Translations under genes and position numbers: made by a program
Assembly: GCF_000026105.1 (NCBI RefSeq)
Contig: NC_008027.1
Location: 5,166,501-5,230,500 of the forward strand
Direction: 5' to 3'
Origin: Pseudomonas entomophila L48
Lineage (GTDB): Bacteria; Pseudomonadota; Gammaproteobacteria; Pseudomonadales; Pseudomonadaceae
DNA: 64,000 bases
In this document: positions 28,419 to 38,233 of the stretch, piece after piece
How positions within the stretch are numbered: the stretch's first letter is position 1
Layout: every line of letters starts with the position of its first letter
Notes under the pieces: model-generated
Told to the model about the DNA's origin: nothing
The model's input: only the letters and a program-made list of their open reading frames with translations
The model's database searches: none

Positions 28419-28434
28419 CGGCACAGCCCTTGCA
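28419..28434 (+). promoter_or_regulatory. Sigma-54 promoter of urtA
   Basis: CGGCAC-AGCCC-TTGCA fits the -24/-12 consensus TGGCAC-N5-TTGCW in all but the first base, with correct GG-GC spacing. Expected start near 28445, 34 bases before the urtA ATG. Confidence 0.7.
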
Positions 28435-28478
28435 ATCTCCGACCTGGCCAACACCCACCATCACATCGGAGTGAGCAC

Positions 28479-29744
28479 ATGAAGCGACGCAGTCTGATCA
28501 AGGCCTTCACCCTCAGCGCATCGATCGCCGCGATGGGCCTGAGCTGGAGCATCCAGGCCGCCGAGACCATCAAGGTCGGCATCCTGCATTCGCTGTCCGG
28601 GACCATGGCGATTTCCGAGACCTCGCTCAAGGACATGGCGCTGATGACCATCGACGAGATCAACGCCAAGGGCGGGGTCAACGGCAAACAGCTCGAGGCG
28701 GTGGTGGTGGACCCGGCGTCCAACTGGCCGCTGTTCGCCGAGAAGAGCCGCCAGCTGCTCACCCAGGACAAGGTGGCGGTGGTGTTCGGCTGCTGGACCT
28801 CGGTGTCGCGCAAGTCGGTGCTGCCGGTTTTCGAGGAGCTCAACGGCCTGCTGTTCTACCCGGTGCAGTACGAGGGTGAAGAGATGTCGCCGAACGTGTT
28901 CTACACCGGCGCGGCGCCCAATCAGCAGGCGATCCCGGCGGTGGAGTACCTGATGAGCGAGGACGGCGGCGGCGCCAAGCGCTTCTTCCTGCTGGGCACC
29001 GACTACGTCTACCCGCGCACCACCAACAAGATCCTGCGCGCCTTCCTGCACAGCAAAGGCGTGGCCGACAAGGACATCGAAGAGGTGTACACGCCGTTCG
29101 GCCATGCCGATTACCAGACCATCGTCGCCAACATCAAGAAGTTCTCCGCGGGCGGCAAGACGGCGGTCATCTCCACGGTCAACGGCGACTCCAACGTGCC
29201 GTTCTACAAGGAGCTGGCCAACCAGGGGCTGAAGGCCACCGACGTGCCGGTGGTGGCGTTCTCGGTGGGCGAAGAGGAGCTGCGCGGCATCGACACCAAG
29301 CCGCTGGTGGGGCACCTGGCGGCGTGGAACTACTTCGAGTCGGTGGATAACCCGGTCAACCAGAAGTTCGTCGCCGACTGGAAGGCCTATGCCAAGGCCA
29401 AGAACCTGCCGGGGGCCGACAAGGCGGTGACCAACGACCCGATGGAAGCCACCTACGTGGGCATTCACATGTGGGCGCAGGCGGCGCAGAAGGCCGGCAG
29501 CACCGATGTGGACAAAGTGCGCGAGGCGCTGGCCGGGCAGAGCTTCAAGGCGCCGTCGGGCTTCACCCTGACCATGGACAAGAGCAACCACCACCTGCAC
29601 AAGCCGGTGATGATCGGCGAGATCCAGGATGACGGGCAGTTCAGCGTGGTGTGGCAGACCGAGGAGCCGCTGCGGGCGCAGCCTTGGAGCCCGTTCATTC
29701 CGGGAAATGACAAGCGGCCGGATTATGCGGTGAAGGGTAATTGA
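28479..29744 (+). CDS. urtA: Urea ABC transporter, substrate-binding protein
   Basis: A 421-residue periplasmic binding protein for urea (and short amides). Signal peptide of about 27 residues ending SIQA, beginning MKRRSLIKAF, which has a twin-arginine look though Sec export is also possible. The mature protein starts AETIKVGILHSLSGTMAIS and contains VFGCWTSVSRKSVLPVFEE, family-specific for UrtA among branched-chain-type binding proteins. GGAG lies seven bases before the ATG. First gene of urtABCDE behind a sigma-54 promoter; expression under nitrogen limitation is expected. Confidence 0.95.
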   Translation: MKRRSLIKAFTLSASIAAMGLSWSIQAAETIKVGILHSLSGTMAISETSLKDMALMTIDEINAKGGVNGKQLEAVVVDPASNWPLFAEKSRQLLTQDKVAVVFGCWTSVSRKSVLPVFEELNGLLFYPVQYEGEEMSPNVFYTGAAPNQQAIPAVEYLMSEDGGGAKRFFLLGTDYVYPRTTNKILRAFLHSKGVADKDIEEVYTPFGHADYQTIVANIKKFSAGGKTAVISTVNGDSNVPFYKELANQGLKATDVPVVAFSVGEEELRGIDTKPLVGHLAAWNYFESVDNPVNQKFVADWKAYAKAKNLPGADKAVTNDPMEATYVGIHMWAQAAQKAGSTDVDKVREALAGQSFKAPSGFTLTMDKSNHHLHKPVMIGEIQDDGQFSVVWQTEEPLRAQPWSPFIPGNDKRPDYAVKGN

Positions 29745-29751
29745 GTGCATT

Positions 29752-29857
29752 GGGGCCGCTTTGCGGCCCTTTCGCGGGACAAGCCCGCTCCTACAGGATC
29801 CCCACTGCCCTCTGGACCGGTGAAAAACCTGTAGGAGCGGGCTTGCCCCGCGATGAA
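29752..29857. repeat. REP-type inverted repeat between urtA and urtB
   Basis: TTTCGCGGGACAAGCCCGCT (29770-29789) and GAGCGGGCTTGCCCCGCGA, imperfect at one base. Palindromes after the binding-protein gene are common in ABC operons and can raise its mRNA level over the permease genes. Confidence 0.8.
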
Positions 29858-29885
29858 TCCACCGCCGATTTCCAGGACTGCCCGC

Positions 29886-31373
29886 ATGCTCAGACTCCTG
29901 CTCACCCTCATGTTGTTACTGCCCCTGGCCACCCAAGCCAGCGAAGGCGAGTTCTTCCTCACCGCCAAACCCGCCGAACAGGCCAACCTGCTCGAAACCT
30001 GGGCCGCACAACCCGATGCCGCCCGCCTGCCGCTGCTGGAAAACCTGCGCCAGGGCCGCATCGCCGAAAATGACACCCGCAAGCTGCGCCTGAACAACCG
30101 CCTGCGCGGCCTGATCGACAACGCCCTGGCCAGCCATCAGTTGCTCAGCGACCAAGCCAGCGTGCGCCTGGCCGCCGCCCAGCAACTGCAAAAAACCGCA
30201 CAACCGGCGCAGATGGCCTTCCTCGACCGCCGCTTCGCCAGCGAGCCGGACGCCGCCGTGCACGCCGCCCTCGGCCTGGCCCTGGCCAACCTGCAACTCG
30301 GCGCCAGCGAGCCTGCGGTACGCCTGGCCGCCGTGCGCCTGCTCGGCGAAACCGGCGACCCGCTGGCCCGCACCCGCCTCGAAGCGCTGCTGCAACCCGA
30401 CGCCGAAACCGACGCCGCCGTGCGCACCGCCGCTGAAACCAGCCTGGCCCAGGTACAGCGCAAGCTGCTGGTCGGCGAACTGCTCGGCCAGGCCTTCAGC
30501 GGCCTGTCACTGGGCTCGATCCTGCTGCTGGCGGCGCTGGGCCTGGCAATCACCTTCGGCCTGCTCGGGGTGATCAACATGGCCCACGGCGAGATGCTGA
30601 TGCTCGGCGCCTACAGCACCTACATGGTCCAGGTGCTGCTGCAGCGTTATGCCCCGGGCGCCATCGAGTTCTACCCACTGATCGCCCTGCCGGTGGCCTT
30701 CGCCGTCAGCGCGGGCGTCGGCATGGCCCTGGAACGCACGGTAATCCGCCACCTGTATGGCCGCCCGCTGGAAACCCTGCTGGCCACCTGGGGCATCAGC
30801 CTGATCCTGATCCAGGCCGTGCGGTTGATCTTCGGCGCGCAGAACGTCGAGGTGAGCAACCCGGCCTGGCTGTCCGGCGGCATCCAGGTGCTGCCCAACC
30901 TGGTGCTGCCGTACAACCGCCTGGTGATCATCGGCTTCGCCTTGGCCGTGGTGGTGCTCACCTGGCTGCTGCTCAACCGCACGCGGCTGGGCCTGAACGT
31001 GCGCGCGGTCACCCAGAACCGCAACATGGCGGCCTGCTGCGGGGTGTCCACCGGGCGCGTCGACATGCTCGCCTTCGGCCTCGGCTCGGGCATCGCCGGG
31101 CTTGGTGGCGTGGCCTTGAGCCAGGTCGGCAACGTCGGCCCTGACCTGGGCCAGAGCTACATCATCGACTCGTTCCTGGTGGTGGTGCTCGGCGGCGTCG
31201 GCCAGCTGGCCGGTAGCCTGTGGGCGGCCTTCGGGCTGGGTATCGCCAACAAACTGCTGGAGCCGCAGATCGGTGCGGTGCTGGGCAAGATCCTCATCCT
31301 TGCGCTGATCATTCTGTTCATCCAGAAGCGCCCGCAAGGCCTGTTCGCCCTCAAGGGACGGGTAATCGACTGA
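29886..31373 (+). CDS. urtB: Urea ABC transporter, permease UrtB
   Basis: A 495-residue permease. Unlike the liv-type LivH (about 300 residues), it has a signal peptide (MLRLLLTLMLLLPLATQAS) and a periplasmic Ala/Leu-rich helical-repeat domain (about 20-195, HEAT-like) before the membrane part. The latter starts at GLSLGSILLLAALGLAITFGL, with NMAHGEMLMLGAY as in LivH. Long UrtB proteins of this design occur in proteobacteria. The stop overlaps the urtC start (TGATG). Confidence 0.93.
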   Translation: MLRLLLTLMLLLPLATQASEGEFFLTAKPAEQANLLETWAAQPDAARLPLLENLRQGRIAENDTRKLRLNNRLRGLIDNALASHQLLSDQASVRLAAAQQLQKTAQPAQMAFLDRRFASEPDAAVHAALGLALANLQLGASEPAVRLAAVRLLGETGDPLARTRLEALLQPDAETDAAVRTAAETSLAQVQRKLLVGELLGQAFSGLSLGSILLLAALGLAITFGLLGVINMAHGEMLMLGAYSTYMVQVLLQRYAPGAIEFYPLIALPVAFAVSAGVGMALERTVIRHLYGRPLETLLATWGISLILIQAVRLIFGAQNVEVSNPAWLSGGIQVLPNLVLPYNRLVIIGFALAVVVLTWLLLNRTRLGLNVRAVTQNRNMAACCGVSTGRVDMLAFGLGSGIAGLGGVALSQVGNVGPDLGQSYIIDSFLVVVLGGVGQLAGSLWAAFGLGIANKLLEPQIGAVLGKILILALIILFIQKRPQGLFALKGRVID

Positions 31374-32448
31374 TGAACCAGCCATTGATTGTCACTGCCA
31401 CGCGCAGGGCCGGCACACGGGTGTCGCTGGCCGTCGGCGCCGTTGTCGTCCTGGTGCTGCTGGCCCTGCCGCTGCTGTCGCTGCTGCCCGACGGGCACGC
31501 CTTGCAGGTCTCGGCCTATACCCTGACCCTGGTCGGCAAGATCCTCTGCTACGCCATCGTCGCCCTGGCCCTGGACCTGGTCTGGGGCTACGCAGGCTTG
31601 CTGTCTTTGGGCCACGGCCTGTTCTTCGCCCTGGGCGGCTATGCCATGGGCATGTATTTGATGCGCCAGGCGGCTGGCGACGGCCTGCCCGGATTCATGA
31701 CCTTCCTGTCGTGGAGCGAGCTGCCCTGGTACTGGGCCGGCACCCAGCATTTCGCCTGGGCGCTGTGCCTGGTGGTGCTGGCGCCGGGGCTGCTGGCGCT
31801 GGTGTTCGGCTTCTTCGCCTTCCGCTCGCGGATCAAGGGCGTGTACTTCTCGATCATGACCCAAGCCCTGACCTTCGCCGGCATGCTGCTGTTCTTCCGC
31901 AACGAAACGGGCTTTGGCGGCAACAATGGCTTTACCAGCTTCCGCACCATCCTCGGCTTCGACATCGCCGCCCAAGGCACCCGGGCCGTGCTGTTCCTGC
32001 TGACGGTCGGCCTGCTGCTGGGCAGCCTGTTCCTGTGCTGGCGCCTGACCCAGAGCAAGTTCGGGCGCCTGCTCACTGCGGTGCGTGACGCCGAGAACCG
32101 CCTGATGTTCTGCGGCTACGATCCGCGCGGCTTCAAGCTGCTGGTGTGGGTGCTCAGTGCCGTGCTGTGCGGCCTGGCCGGGGCGCTGTACGTGCCGCAG
32201 GTGGGCATCATCAACCCCAGCGAGATGTCGCCGACCAACTCCATCGAAGCCGCCGTGTGGGTGGCGCTCGGTGGGCGCGGCACGCTGATCGGGCCGCTGC
32301 TTGGCGCAGGCGTCGTCAATGGCATGAAGAGCTGGTTCACCGTGGCGTTCCCCGAGTTCTGGCTGTTCTTCCTCGGCGCGCTGTTCATCCTTGTCACCCT
32401 GTACCTGCCCAAGGGCGTGGTCGGCCTTGTGAAGAAAAGGAGCCAGCC

Positions 32449-32452
<4 letters not shown>
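31373..32452 (+). CDS. urtC: Urea ABC transporter, permease UrtC
   Basis: A 359-residue LivM-type permease with about ten membrane segments. Conserved LDLVWGYAGLLSLGHGLFFALG near residue 65, AVRDAENRLMFCGYDPRGFK near 235 (the loop that meets the ATPase) and WVALGGRGTLIGPLLGA near 300. Coupled at both ends: its ATG shares one base with the urtB stop, and its TGA overlaps the urtD ATG. Confidence 0.94.
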
Positions 32453-33306
<854 letters not shown>

Positions 33307-33322
33307 ATTCCAGGTGGCTGCA

Positions 33323-33402
33323 CGGGCCTGTTCGCCGGCAAGCCGGCTCCTACGGAAGATCGCGCCCTCCTGTAGGAGCCGGCTTGCCGGCGAAAGGGCC
33401 GG
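33323..33402. repeat. REP-type inverted repeat inside the urt operon
   Basis: TTCGCCGGCAAGCCGGCTCC and GGAGCCGGCTTGCCGGCGAA, exact complements, in the only long gap of urtBCDE. It separates urtD from urtE by 127 bases where the other permease/ATPase genes overlap. Confidence 0.85.
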
Positions 33403-33433
33403 TGCAGTCACCCCAAGCCTTCAGGAACAACAC

Positions 33434-34132
33434 ATGCTGAAAATCGACACGTTGCACCAATACTACGGCGGCAGCCACATCCTGCGCGGCCTGTCATTCG
33501 AGGCCAAGGTCGGCGAGGTCACCTGCCTGCTGGGCCGCAACGGCGTGGGCAAGACCACCCTGCTGCGCTGCCTGATGGGCCTGCTGCCGGCCCGCGAGGG
33601 CCGCGTGGAATGGGAAGGCAAACCCATCACCACGCTCAAGCCCCAGCAACGGGTCCAGGCCGGCATCGCCTACGTGCCCCAGGGCCGCGAGATCTTCCCG
33701 CGCCTGACCGTCGAGGAAAACCTGCTGATGGGCCTGTCGCGCTTCCCCGCCCGCGAGGCACGGGAAGTGCCGGCCTTCATCTACGAACTGTTCCCGGTGC
33801 TGGAGCAGATGAAACAACGCCGGGGCGGCGACCTCTCCGGTGGGCAGCAGCAACAGCTGGCCATCGGCCGCGCCCTGGCCAGCCGCCCGCGCCTGCTGAT
33901 CCTCGACGAACCCACCGAAGGCATCCAGCCGTCGGTGATCAAGGAGATCGGCGCGGTGATCCGCAAGCTCGCCGACCGGGGCGACATGGCCATCCTGCTG
34001 GTGGAACAGTTCTACGATTTTGCCGAGGAGCTGGCCGACCAGTACCTGGTCATGGCCCGCGGCGAGATCGTCCAGCGCGGCCAGGGCGAAAACATGCAGG
34101 CCGAAGGTGTGCGCGGCCTGGTTACCATTTAA
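33434..34132 (+). CDS. urtE: Urea ABC transporter, ATPase UrtE
   Basis: A 232-residue LivF-type ATPase. It starts MLKIDTLHQYYGGSHILRGL, then Walker A GRNGVGKTT (about 36-44), signature LSGGQQQQLAIGRAL, Walker B LLILDEPTEGIQP and switch LVEQFYDFA. Together with UrtD it drives urea uptake. The open frame extends 40 codons upstream through the REP element, which is not coding. Two acetyltransferase genes follow; no urease gene is present in this window. Confidence 0.94.
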   Translation: MLKIDTLHQYYGGSHILRGLSFEAKVGEVTCLLGRNGVGKTTLLRCLMGLLPAREGRVEWEGKPITTLKPQQRVQAGIAYVPQGREIFPRLTVEENLLMGLSRFPAREAREVPAFIYELFPVLEQMKQRRGGDLSGGQQQQLAIGRALASRPRLLILDEPTEGIQPSVIKEIGAVIRKLADRGDMAILLVEQFYDFAEELADQYLVMARGEIVQRGQGENMQAEGVRGLVTI

Positions 34133-34163
34133 TCTGCAACCACTTCCCTTGCGAGACGCTGTC

Positions 34164-34688
34164 ATGAGTTACCAGATCCGCGACGCCCTGATCGACGACG
34201 TGCCGGGCATCCTCGACATCTACAACGACGCCGTGGCCAACACCACGGCGATCTGGAACGAAACCCCCGTGGACCTGGGCAACCGCCTGAACTGGTTCGA
34301 GGCCCGTGCGCAGCAGGGCTACCCTATTTTGGTGGCAGTGGACGACAGCGGCGTGCTGGGCTATGCCTCATTTGGCGACTGGCGGCCGTTCGAAGGCTTC
34401 CGGCATACCGTCGAGCACTCGGTGTACGTGCGTGGCGACCAACGCGGCAAGGGCCTGGGGCCGGTGTTGATGGACGCGCTTATCGAGCGCGCGCGCCACT
34501 GCGACAAACATGTGATGGTCGCCGCCATCGAGAGCGGCAACGCCGCATCGATCCGCCTGCACGAACGCCTGGGTTTCAGCATCACCGGGCAGATGCCGCA
34601 GGTGGGGGTGAAGTTCGGGCGCTGGCTGGACCTGACCTTCATGCAGCTGTACCTGGATGACAACACCCTTCCCCCTTCAAGGACCTGA
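34164..34688 (+). CDS. GNAT acetyltransferase, phosphinothricin/methionine-sulfoximine type
   Basis: A 174-residue N-acetyltransferase. YQIRDALIDDVPGILDIYNDAVANTTAIWNE and the block GYASFGDWRPFEGFRHTVEHSVYV are typical of the Pat/MddA branch, which acetylates phosphinothricin and methionine sulfoximine or sulfone. Acetyl-CoA loop RGDQRGKGLGPVLMDALI follows. In P. aeruginosa such a gene lies in the urease cluster; here it follows urtE by 31 bases. Substrate is inferred from family resemblance. Confidence 0.85.
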   Translation: MSYQIRDALIDDVPGILDIYNDAVANTTAIWNETPVDLGNRLNWFEARAQQGYPILVAVDDSGVLGYASFGDWRPFEGFRHTVEHSVYVRGDQRGKGLGPVLMDALIERARHCDKHVMVAAIESGNAASIRLHERLGFSITGQMPQVGVKFGRWLDLTFMQLYLDDNTLPPSRT

Positions 34689-34693
34689 AGCCC

Positions 34694-35227
34694 ATGAACA
34701 CCGCCCAACTGCACCGCGTGACCCACGAAGGCCTGGCCTACTATCGCGACGGGCTGGTGGCCCTTTTGCTCGATGCGGTGCGCCAGGGCGCGTCGGTGGG
34801 GTTTCTGGCCGATATCGACGAGCAGCAGGCCAAAATCTACTTCGATGAGGTGAAGGCAAAGCTGGCCAGTGGCGAGCAGCTGCTCTGGGTCATCGCCCAG
34901 GGGCAGGAGGTGCTGGGTAGTGTGCAGCTGGGGTTGTGCCTGAAGCCCAATGGGCTGAACCGGGGCGAGGTGCAGAAGCTGCTGGTGCACAGCGATGCAC
35001 GGCGGCGTGGGCTGGGGCAGCAGTTGATGAACGCGCTGGAGGCCGAGGCGCGGCGGATCGGGCGGGGGATGCTGTTTCTCGATACCGAGGCGGGGTCCGA
35101 AGCCGAGGCGTTTTATCGGGCGCTGGGGTACAGCAAGGCGGGGGAGATTCCGGACTATGCCTGTGGCCCGGAAGGGGTTTATCGGGCGACTGCGTTGTAT
35201 TTCAAGGTCATCGCGAAAGTCTCGTGA
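34694..35227 (+). CDS. GNAT-family N-acetyltransferase
   Basis: A 177-residue GNAT protein. The acetyl-CoA site is VQKLLVHSDARRRGLGQQLMNALE (Q/RxxGxG/A pattern: RRRGLG) and the C-terminal half has FLDTEAGSEAEAFYRALGY. It begins five bases after the previous acetyltransferase and is probably cotranscribed with it. The two are not close copies of each other. Substrate unknown. A composite REP element follows. Confidence 0.82.
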   Translation: MNTAQLHRVTHEGLAYYRDGLVALLLDAVRQGASVGFLADIDEQQAKIYFDEVKAKLASGEQLLWVIAQGQEVLGSVQLGLCLKPNGLNRGEVQKLLVHSDARRRGLGQQLMNALEAEARRIGRGMLFLDTEAGSEAEAFYRALGYSKAGEIPDYACGPEGVYRATALYFKVIAKVS

Positions 35228-35230
35228 ACC

Positions 35231-35385
35231 TGGGGGCGCTTTGCGCCCCTTTCGCGACACAAGGCCGCTCCCACAGAGGAACATGATCTGCTGTGGGAGC
35301 AACTGTCTTGCTCAAATGCCAAAAGCTGGCGCAATTCCTGTGGGAGCGGCCTTGTGTCGCGAAAGGGCTGCGCAGCAGCCCCAGG
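35231..35385. repeat. Composite REP module with half-site centre, copy B
   Basis: Arms CCCTTTCGCGACACAAGGCC and reverse complement, with GCTGTGGGAGCAACTGTCTTGC in the middle split into the same block as at 27553-27572. Length and order match copy A. Confidence 0.82.
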
Positions 35386-35404
35386 ATCTAACAGGTAATA
35401 CCCG

Positions 35405-35710
35405 TCACATCTGGGTAAACCTGCCCAATCGCTGCTTCAACATGCTGTTCTCACTGCGCAACTGCTGCACCTCTTCCAACAGTTCCAACGCCAGCGCCAC
35501 CCCTTCCCACTCCAGCTCCAGCTCCTGATGCAGCTTCACCGCGCGTTTCAAGGTCACCGGCGCACGGTCATCGAACACCCACTCTTCGGGCGTTCGCCCC
35601 GACGGTTCGACAATGCCGTGCTCGACGATCTCGATCACCCAGTCGGCCGACACATCGGCTTCCTGGCACAGGGTACGCATGTCCAGTTGAACGATCAGGG
35701 TGCTGCTCAT
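35405..35710 (-). CDS. cbpM: Chaperone modulator CbpM
   Basis: A 101-residue MerR-like small protein that binds the J-domain of CbpA and inhibits its co-chaperone activity. STLIVQLDMRTLCQEADVSADWVIEIVEHGIVEP is the family N-terminus, and a C-terminal coiled coil (LELLEEVQQLRSENSMLKQRL) follows. The ATG at 35710 has GGAG nine bases upstream and lies 2 bases after the cbpA stop; a GTG two codons earlier overlaps that stop. The cbpA-cbpM pair is standard. Confidence 0.92.
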   Translation of the reverse strand: MSSTLIVQLDMRTLCQEADVSADWVIEIVEHGIVEPSGRTPEEWVFDDRAPVTLKRAVKLHQELELEWEGVALALELLEEVQQLRSENSMLKQRLGRFTQM

Positions 35711-35712
35711 GA

Positions 35713-36678
35713 TCACTTACTCCATTGAGTCCTCGGGTTGAACGCGGCTTTCTCGGAGAGCTGGGTCCACAGTTCGCGCGCGGCGGCGTCGGACTGGGCG
35801 GGCATGACCACCTTGAGCTGGGCGTACAGGTCGCCGCGCTCGCCTTGCTTGTTCAACAGACCCATGCCCTTGACCCGCAGGCGCTGGCCGCTCTGGCTGT
35901 CGGGGCGGATGGTCAGGTTGATCTTGCCGGTCAGGGTGGGGACGGCCACCTTGGCGCCGAGCGCCGCTTCCCACGGTGCCAGGGGCACGGTGATGATCAG
36001 GTCATGGCCTTCGACATCGAACAGCGGGTGCGGTGCCATGCGGATGGTCAGGAACAGGTCGCCGTTGGCACCACCGCCCACGCCCGGCGCGCCCTGGCCC
36101 TTGAGGCGGATGCGCTCGCCGTCGGTCACCCCGGCGGGGATCTTCACGTTCAGCGTCTTGGTGGTGAAGCCGGTACGCTGCCCGGCGCCGTTGGTCTGCG
36201 GCACCTGGAAACTGATCTGCTTGGATTCCTTGTTCAGGGTCTCTTCGAGGAAGACCGCCAGTTCCAGTTCCACGTCCTGCCCTCGCCTGCCGGCACTGCG
36301 TTGCTGCCGGCCACCGCCGCCACCGAAGGGGTTGCCACCCCGGGCGCCGAAGATCGAGCTGAAGAAATCGGAAAAATCGCCCCCCTCGAAGCCACCGCCG
36401 CCGCCATTGCCGCCACGGGACTGCCAGCCAGGCGGCGCCTGGAACGGCCGGCCGTGCTGGCCGCCGTACTTGCGGATCTCGTCGTACTCGGCGCGCTTGT
36501 CCTTGTCGCCAAGCACCTCGTAGGCCTCGTTGGCCTCCTTGAATTTGTCCTCGGCGTCACGCTCCTTGCTGACGTCGGGGTGATACTTGCGCGCGAGCTT
36601 GCGGTACGCGGCCTTGATCGCCTTCTCGTCCGCGCTCGCCTCGACGCCGAGTATCTTGTAATAGTCTTTGAAGTCCAT
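35713..36678 (-). CDS. cbpA: Curved-DNA-binding DnaJ-class chaperone CbpA
   Basis: A 321-residue class-B J-protein that stimulates DnaK and binds curved DNA. The J-domain (residues about 5-70) has the HPD motif in KYHPDVS. A Gly/Phe-rich linker (about 85-125) and two C-terminal substrate-binding beta domains follow ([26 protein letters not shown]). No zinc-finger region, so it is not DnaJ. Divergent from an Hsp70 homologue 163 bases away, which suggests a functional partnership or a shared regulatory region. Confidence 0.94.
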
Positions 36679-36841
36679 CTATGGATCACCAGTGTGAATG
36701 TACGTATTGCCAATGAAGATTGGGGTCAAGCATAGCCTTTCAAGGTTCACCCGGGGTTGCGCTATCGCAGACGGCCGGTCTTGATTTAGCCGCAGACTGG
36801 CATAAACTGCGCGGCCGTTTTGCCTCCGGAAGCTCTCCCCC

Positions 36842-38113
36842 ATGTCTGACGTATCCCCGGCCCGCGCCCTCGGCATCGACTTCGGCACCTCCAACTCCAC
36901 GGTCGGCTGGCACCGCCCGGGCGTCGAATCGCTGATCGCCCTGGAAGACGGCAAGATCACCCTGCCGTCGGTGGTCTTCTTCAACATCGAGGAGCGTCGC
37001 CCGGTGTACGGCCGCCTGGCCCTGCACGAGTACCTGGAGGGCTACGAAGGCCGCCTGATGCGCTCGCTCAAGAGCCTGCTGGGCTCCAAGCTGATCAAGC
37101 ACGACACCAGCGTGCTGGGCAGCGCCCTGCCGTTCAAGGACCTGCTGGGCATGTTCATCGGCGAGCTGAAAAAGCGCGCCGAAGCCGATGCCGGCCGCGA
37201 ATTCGACCAGGTGGTGCTGGGCCGCCCGGTGTTCTTCGTCGACGAAGACCCGGCCGCCGACCAGGAGGCCGAGGACACCCTCGCCGACGTGGCGCGCAAG
37301 ATCGGCTTCAAGGACGTGTCGTTCCAGTACGAACCGATCGCCGCGGCATTCGACTACGAGTCGGGCATCAGCCGTGAAGAGCTGGTACTGATTGTCGATA
37401 TCGGCGGTGGTACCTCGGACTTTACCCTGATCCGCCTGTCGCCGGAGCGCCACCTGGTGGCCGAGCGCCAGAGCGACATCCTGGCCACCGGCGGCGTGCA
37501 CATCGGCGGTACCGACTTCGACAAGCAGCTGAGCCTGCAGGGCGTGATGCCGCTGTTCGGCTACGGCAGCCGGATGAAGAGCGGCGCGCTGATGCCCACC
37601 AGCTACCACCTCAACCTGGCCACCTGGCACACCATCAACGCCCTGTACGCACAGAAGTCGCAGCTGGCCCTGGGCAGCATGCGCTACGACATCGAGGACA
37701 CGCTCGGTATCGACCGCCTGTTCAACCTCATCGAACAGCGCGCCGGGCACTGGCTGGCGATGGAAGTGGAAGCCAGCAAGATCGAGCTGACCGAGCGTGA
37801 CAGCCGCCGCATCGACTTCAGCCGCATCGAGCCTGAACTGTCGGCGGAGCTGACCCGGGCGCTGTTCGAAGACGCCATCGACGGGCTGCTGGAGCGGGTG
37901 CGCGGCAGCGTGACCGAGCTGCTGGCCAAGGCCGGTGTGAGCGAGGGGCAGGTGGACACGGTGTTCTTCACCGGTGGTTCCAGCGGCATCCCGGCGCTGC
38001 GCAACAGCGTGGCGGCGATGCTGCCCAATGCGCGGCATGTGGAAGGCAATATCTTCGGCAGTATCGGTAGTGGCCTGGCGATCGAGGCGCGCAAGCGTTA
38101 CGGCACCGCCTGA
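36842..38113 (+). CDS. Hsp70-family protein (YegD-like)
   Basis: A 423-residue actin-fold ATPase lacking the DnaK substrate-binding domain. LGIDFGTSNSTVGW near the N-terminus is phosphate loop 1, LVLIVDIGGGTSDFTLIRL near 185 is phosphate loop 2, and VFFTGGSSGIPALRNSV near 375 is the adenosine loop. The length and lack of the C-terminal domain fit the E. coli YegD group, whose role is not settled. cbpA lies divergently upstream. Confidence 0.87.
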   Translation: MSDVSPARALGIDFGTSNSTVGWHRPGVESLIALEDGKITLPSVVFFNIEERRPVYGRLALHEYLEGYEGRLMRSLKSLLGSKLIKHDTSVLGSALPFKDLLGMFIGELKKRAEADAGREFDQVVLGRPVFFVDEDPAADQEAEDTLADVARKIGFKDVSFQYEPIAAAFDYESGISREELVLIVDIGGGTSDFTLIRLSPERHLVAERQSDILATGGVHIGGTDFDKQLSLQGVMPLFGYGSRMKSGALMPTSYHLNLATWHTINALYAQKSQLALGSMRYDIEDTLGIDRLFNLIEQRAGHWLAMEVEASKIELTERDSRRIDFSRIEPELSAELTRALFEDAIDGLLERVRGSVTELLAKAGVSEGQVDTVFFTGGSSGIPALRNSVAAMLPNARHVEGNIFGSIGSGLAIEARKRYGTA

Positions 38114-38120
38114 GCCATCC

Positions 38121-38225
38121 CGGGGCCGCGTTGCGGCCCTTTCGCGACACAAGGCCGCTCCCACAGAAGAACGCGTCCCCTGTGGGAGCGGCCTTGTGTC
38201 GCGAAAGGGCTGCAACGCAGCCCCA
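38121..38225. repeat. REP-type inverted repeat, CGACACAAGGCCGCTCC class
   Basis: CCTTTCGCGACACAAGGCCG and CGGCCTTGTGTCGCGAAAGG separated by 29 bases, with GGGGC(C)/GGCTGC...GCCCC flanks. It fills the gap between two convergent genes. Confidence 0.85.
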
Positions 38226-38233
38226 GCAATCTG

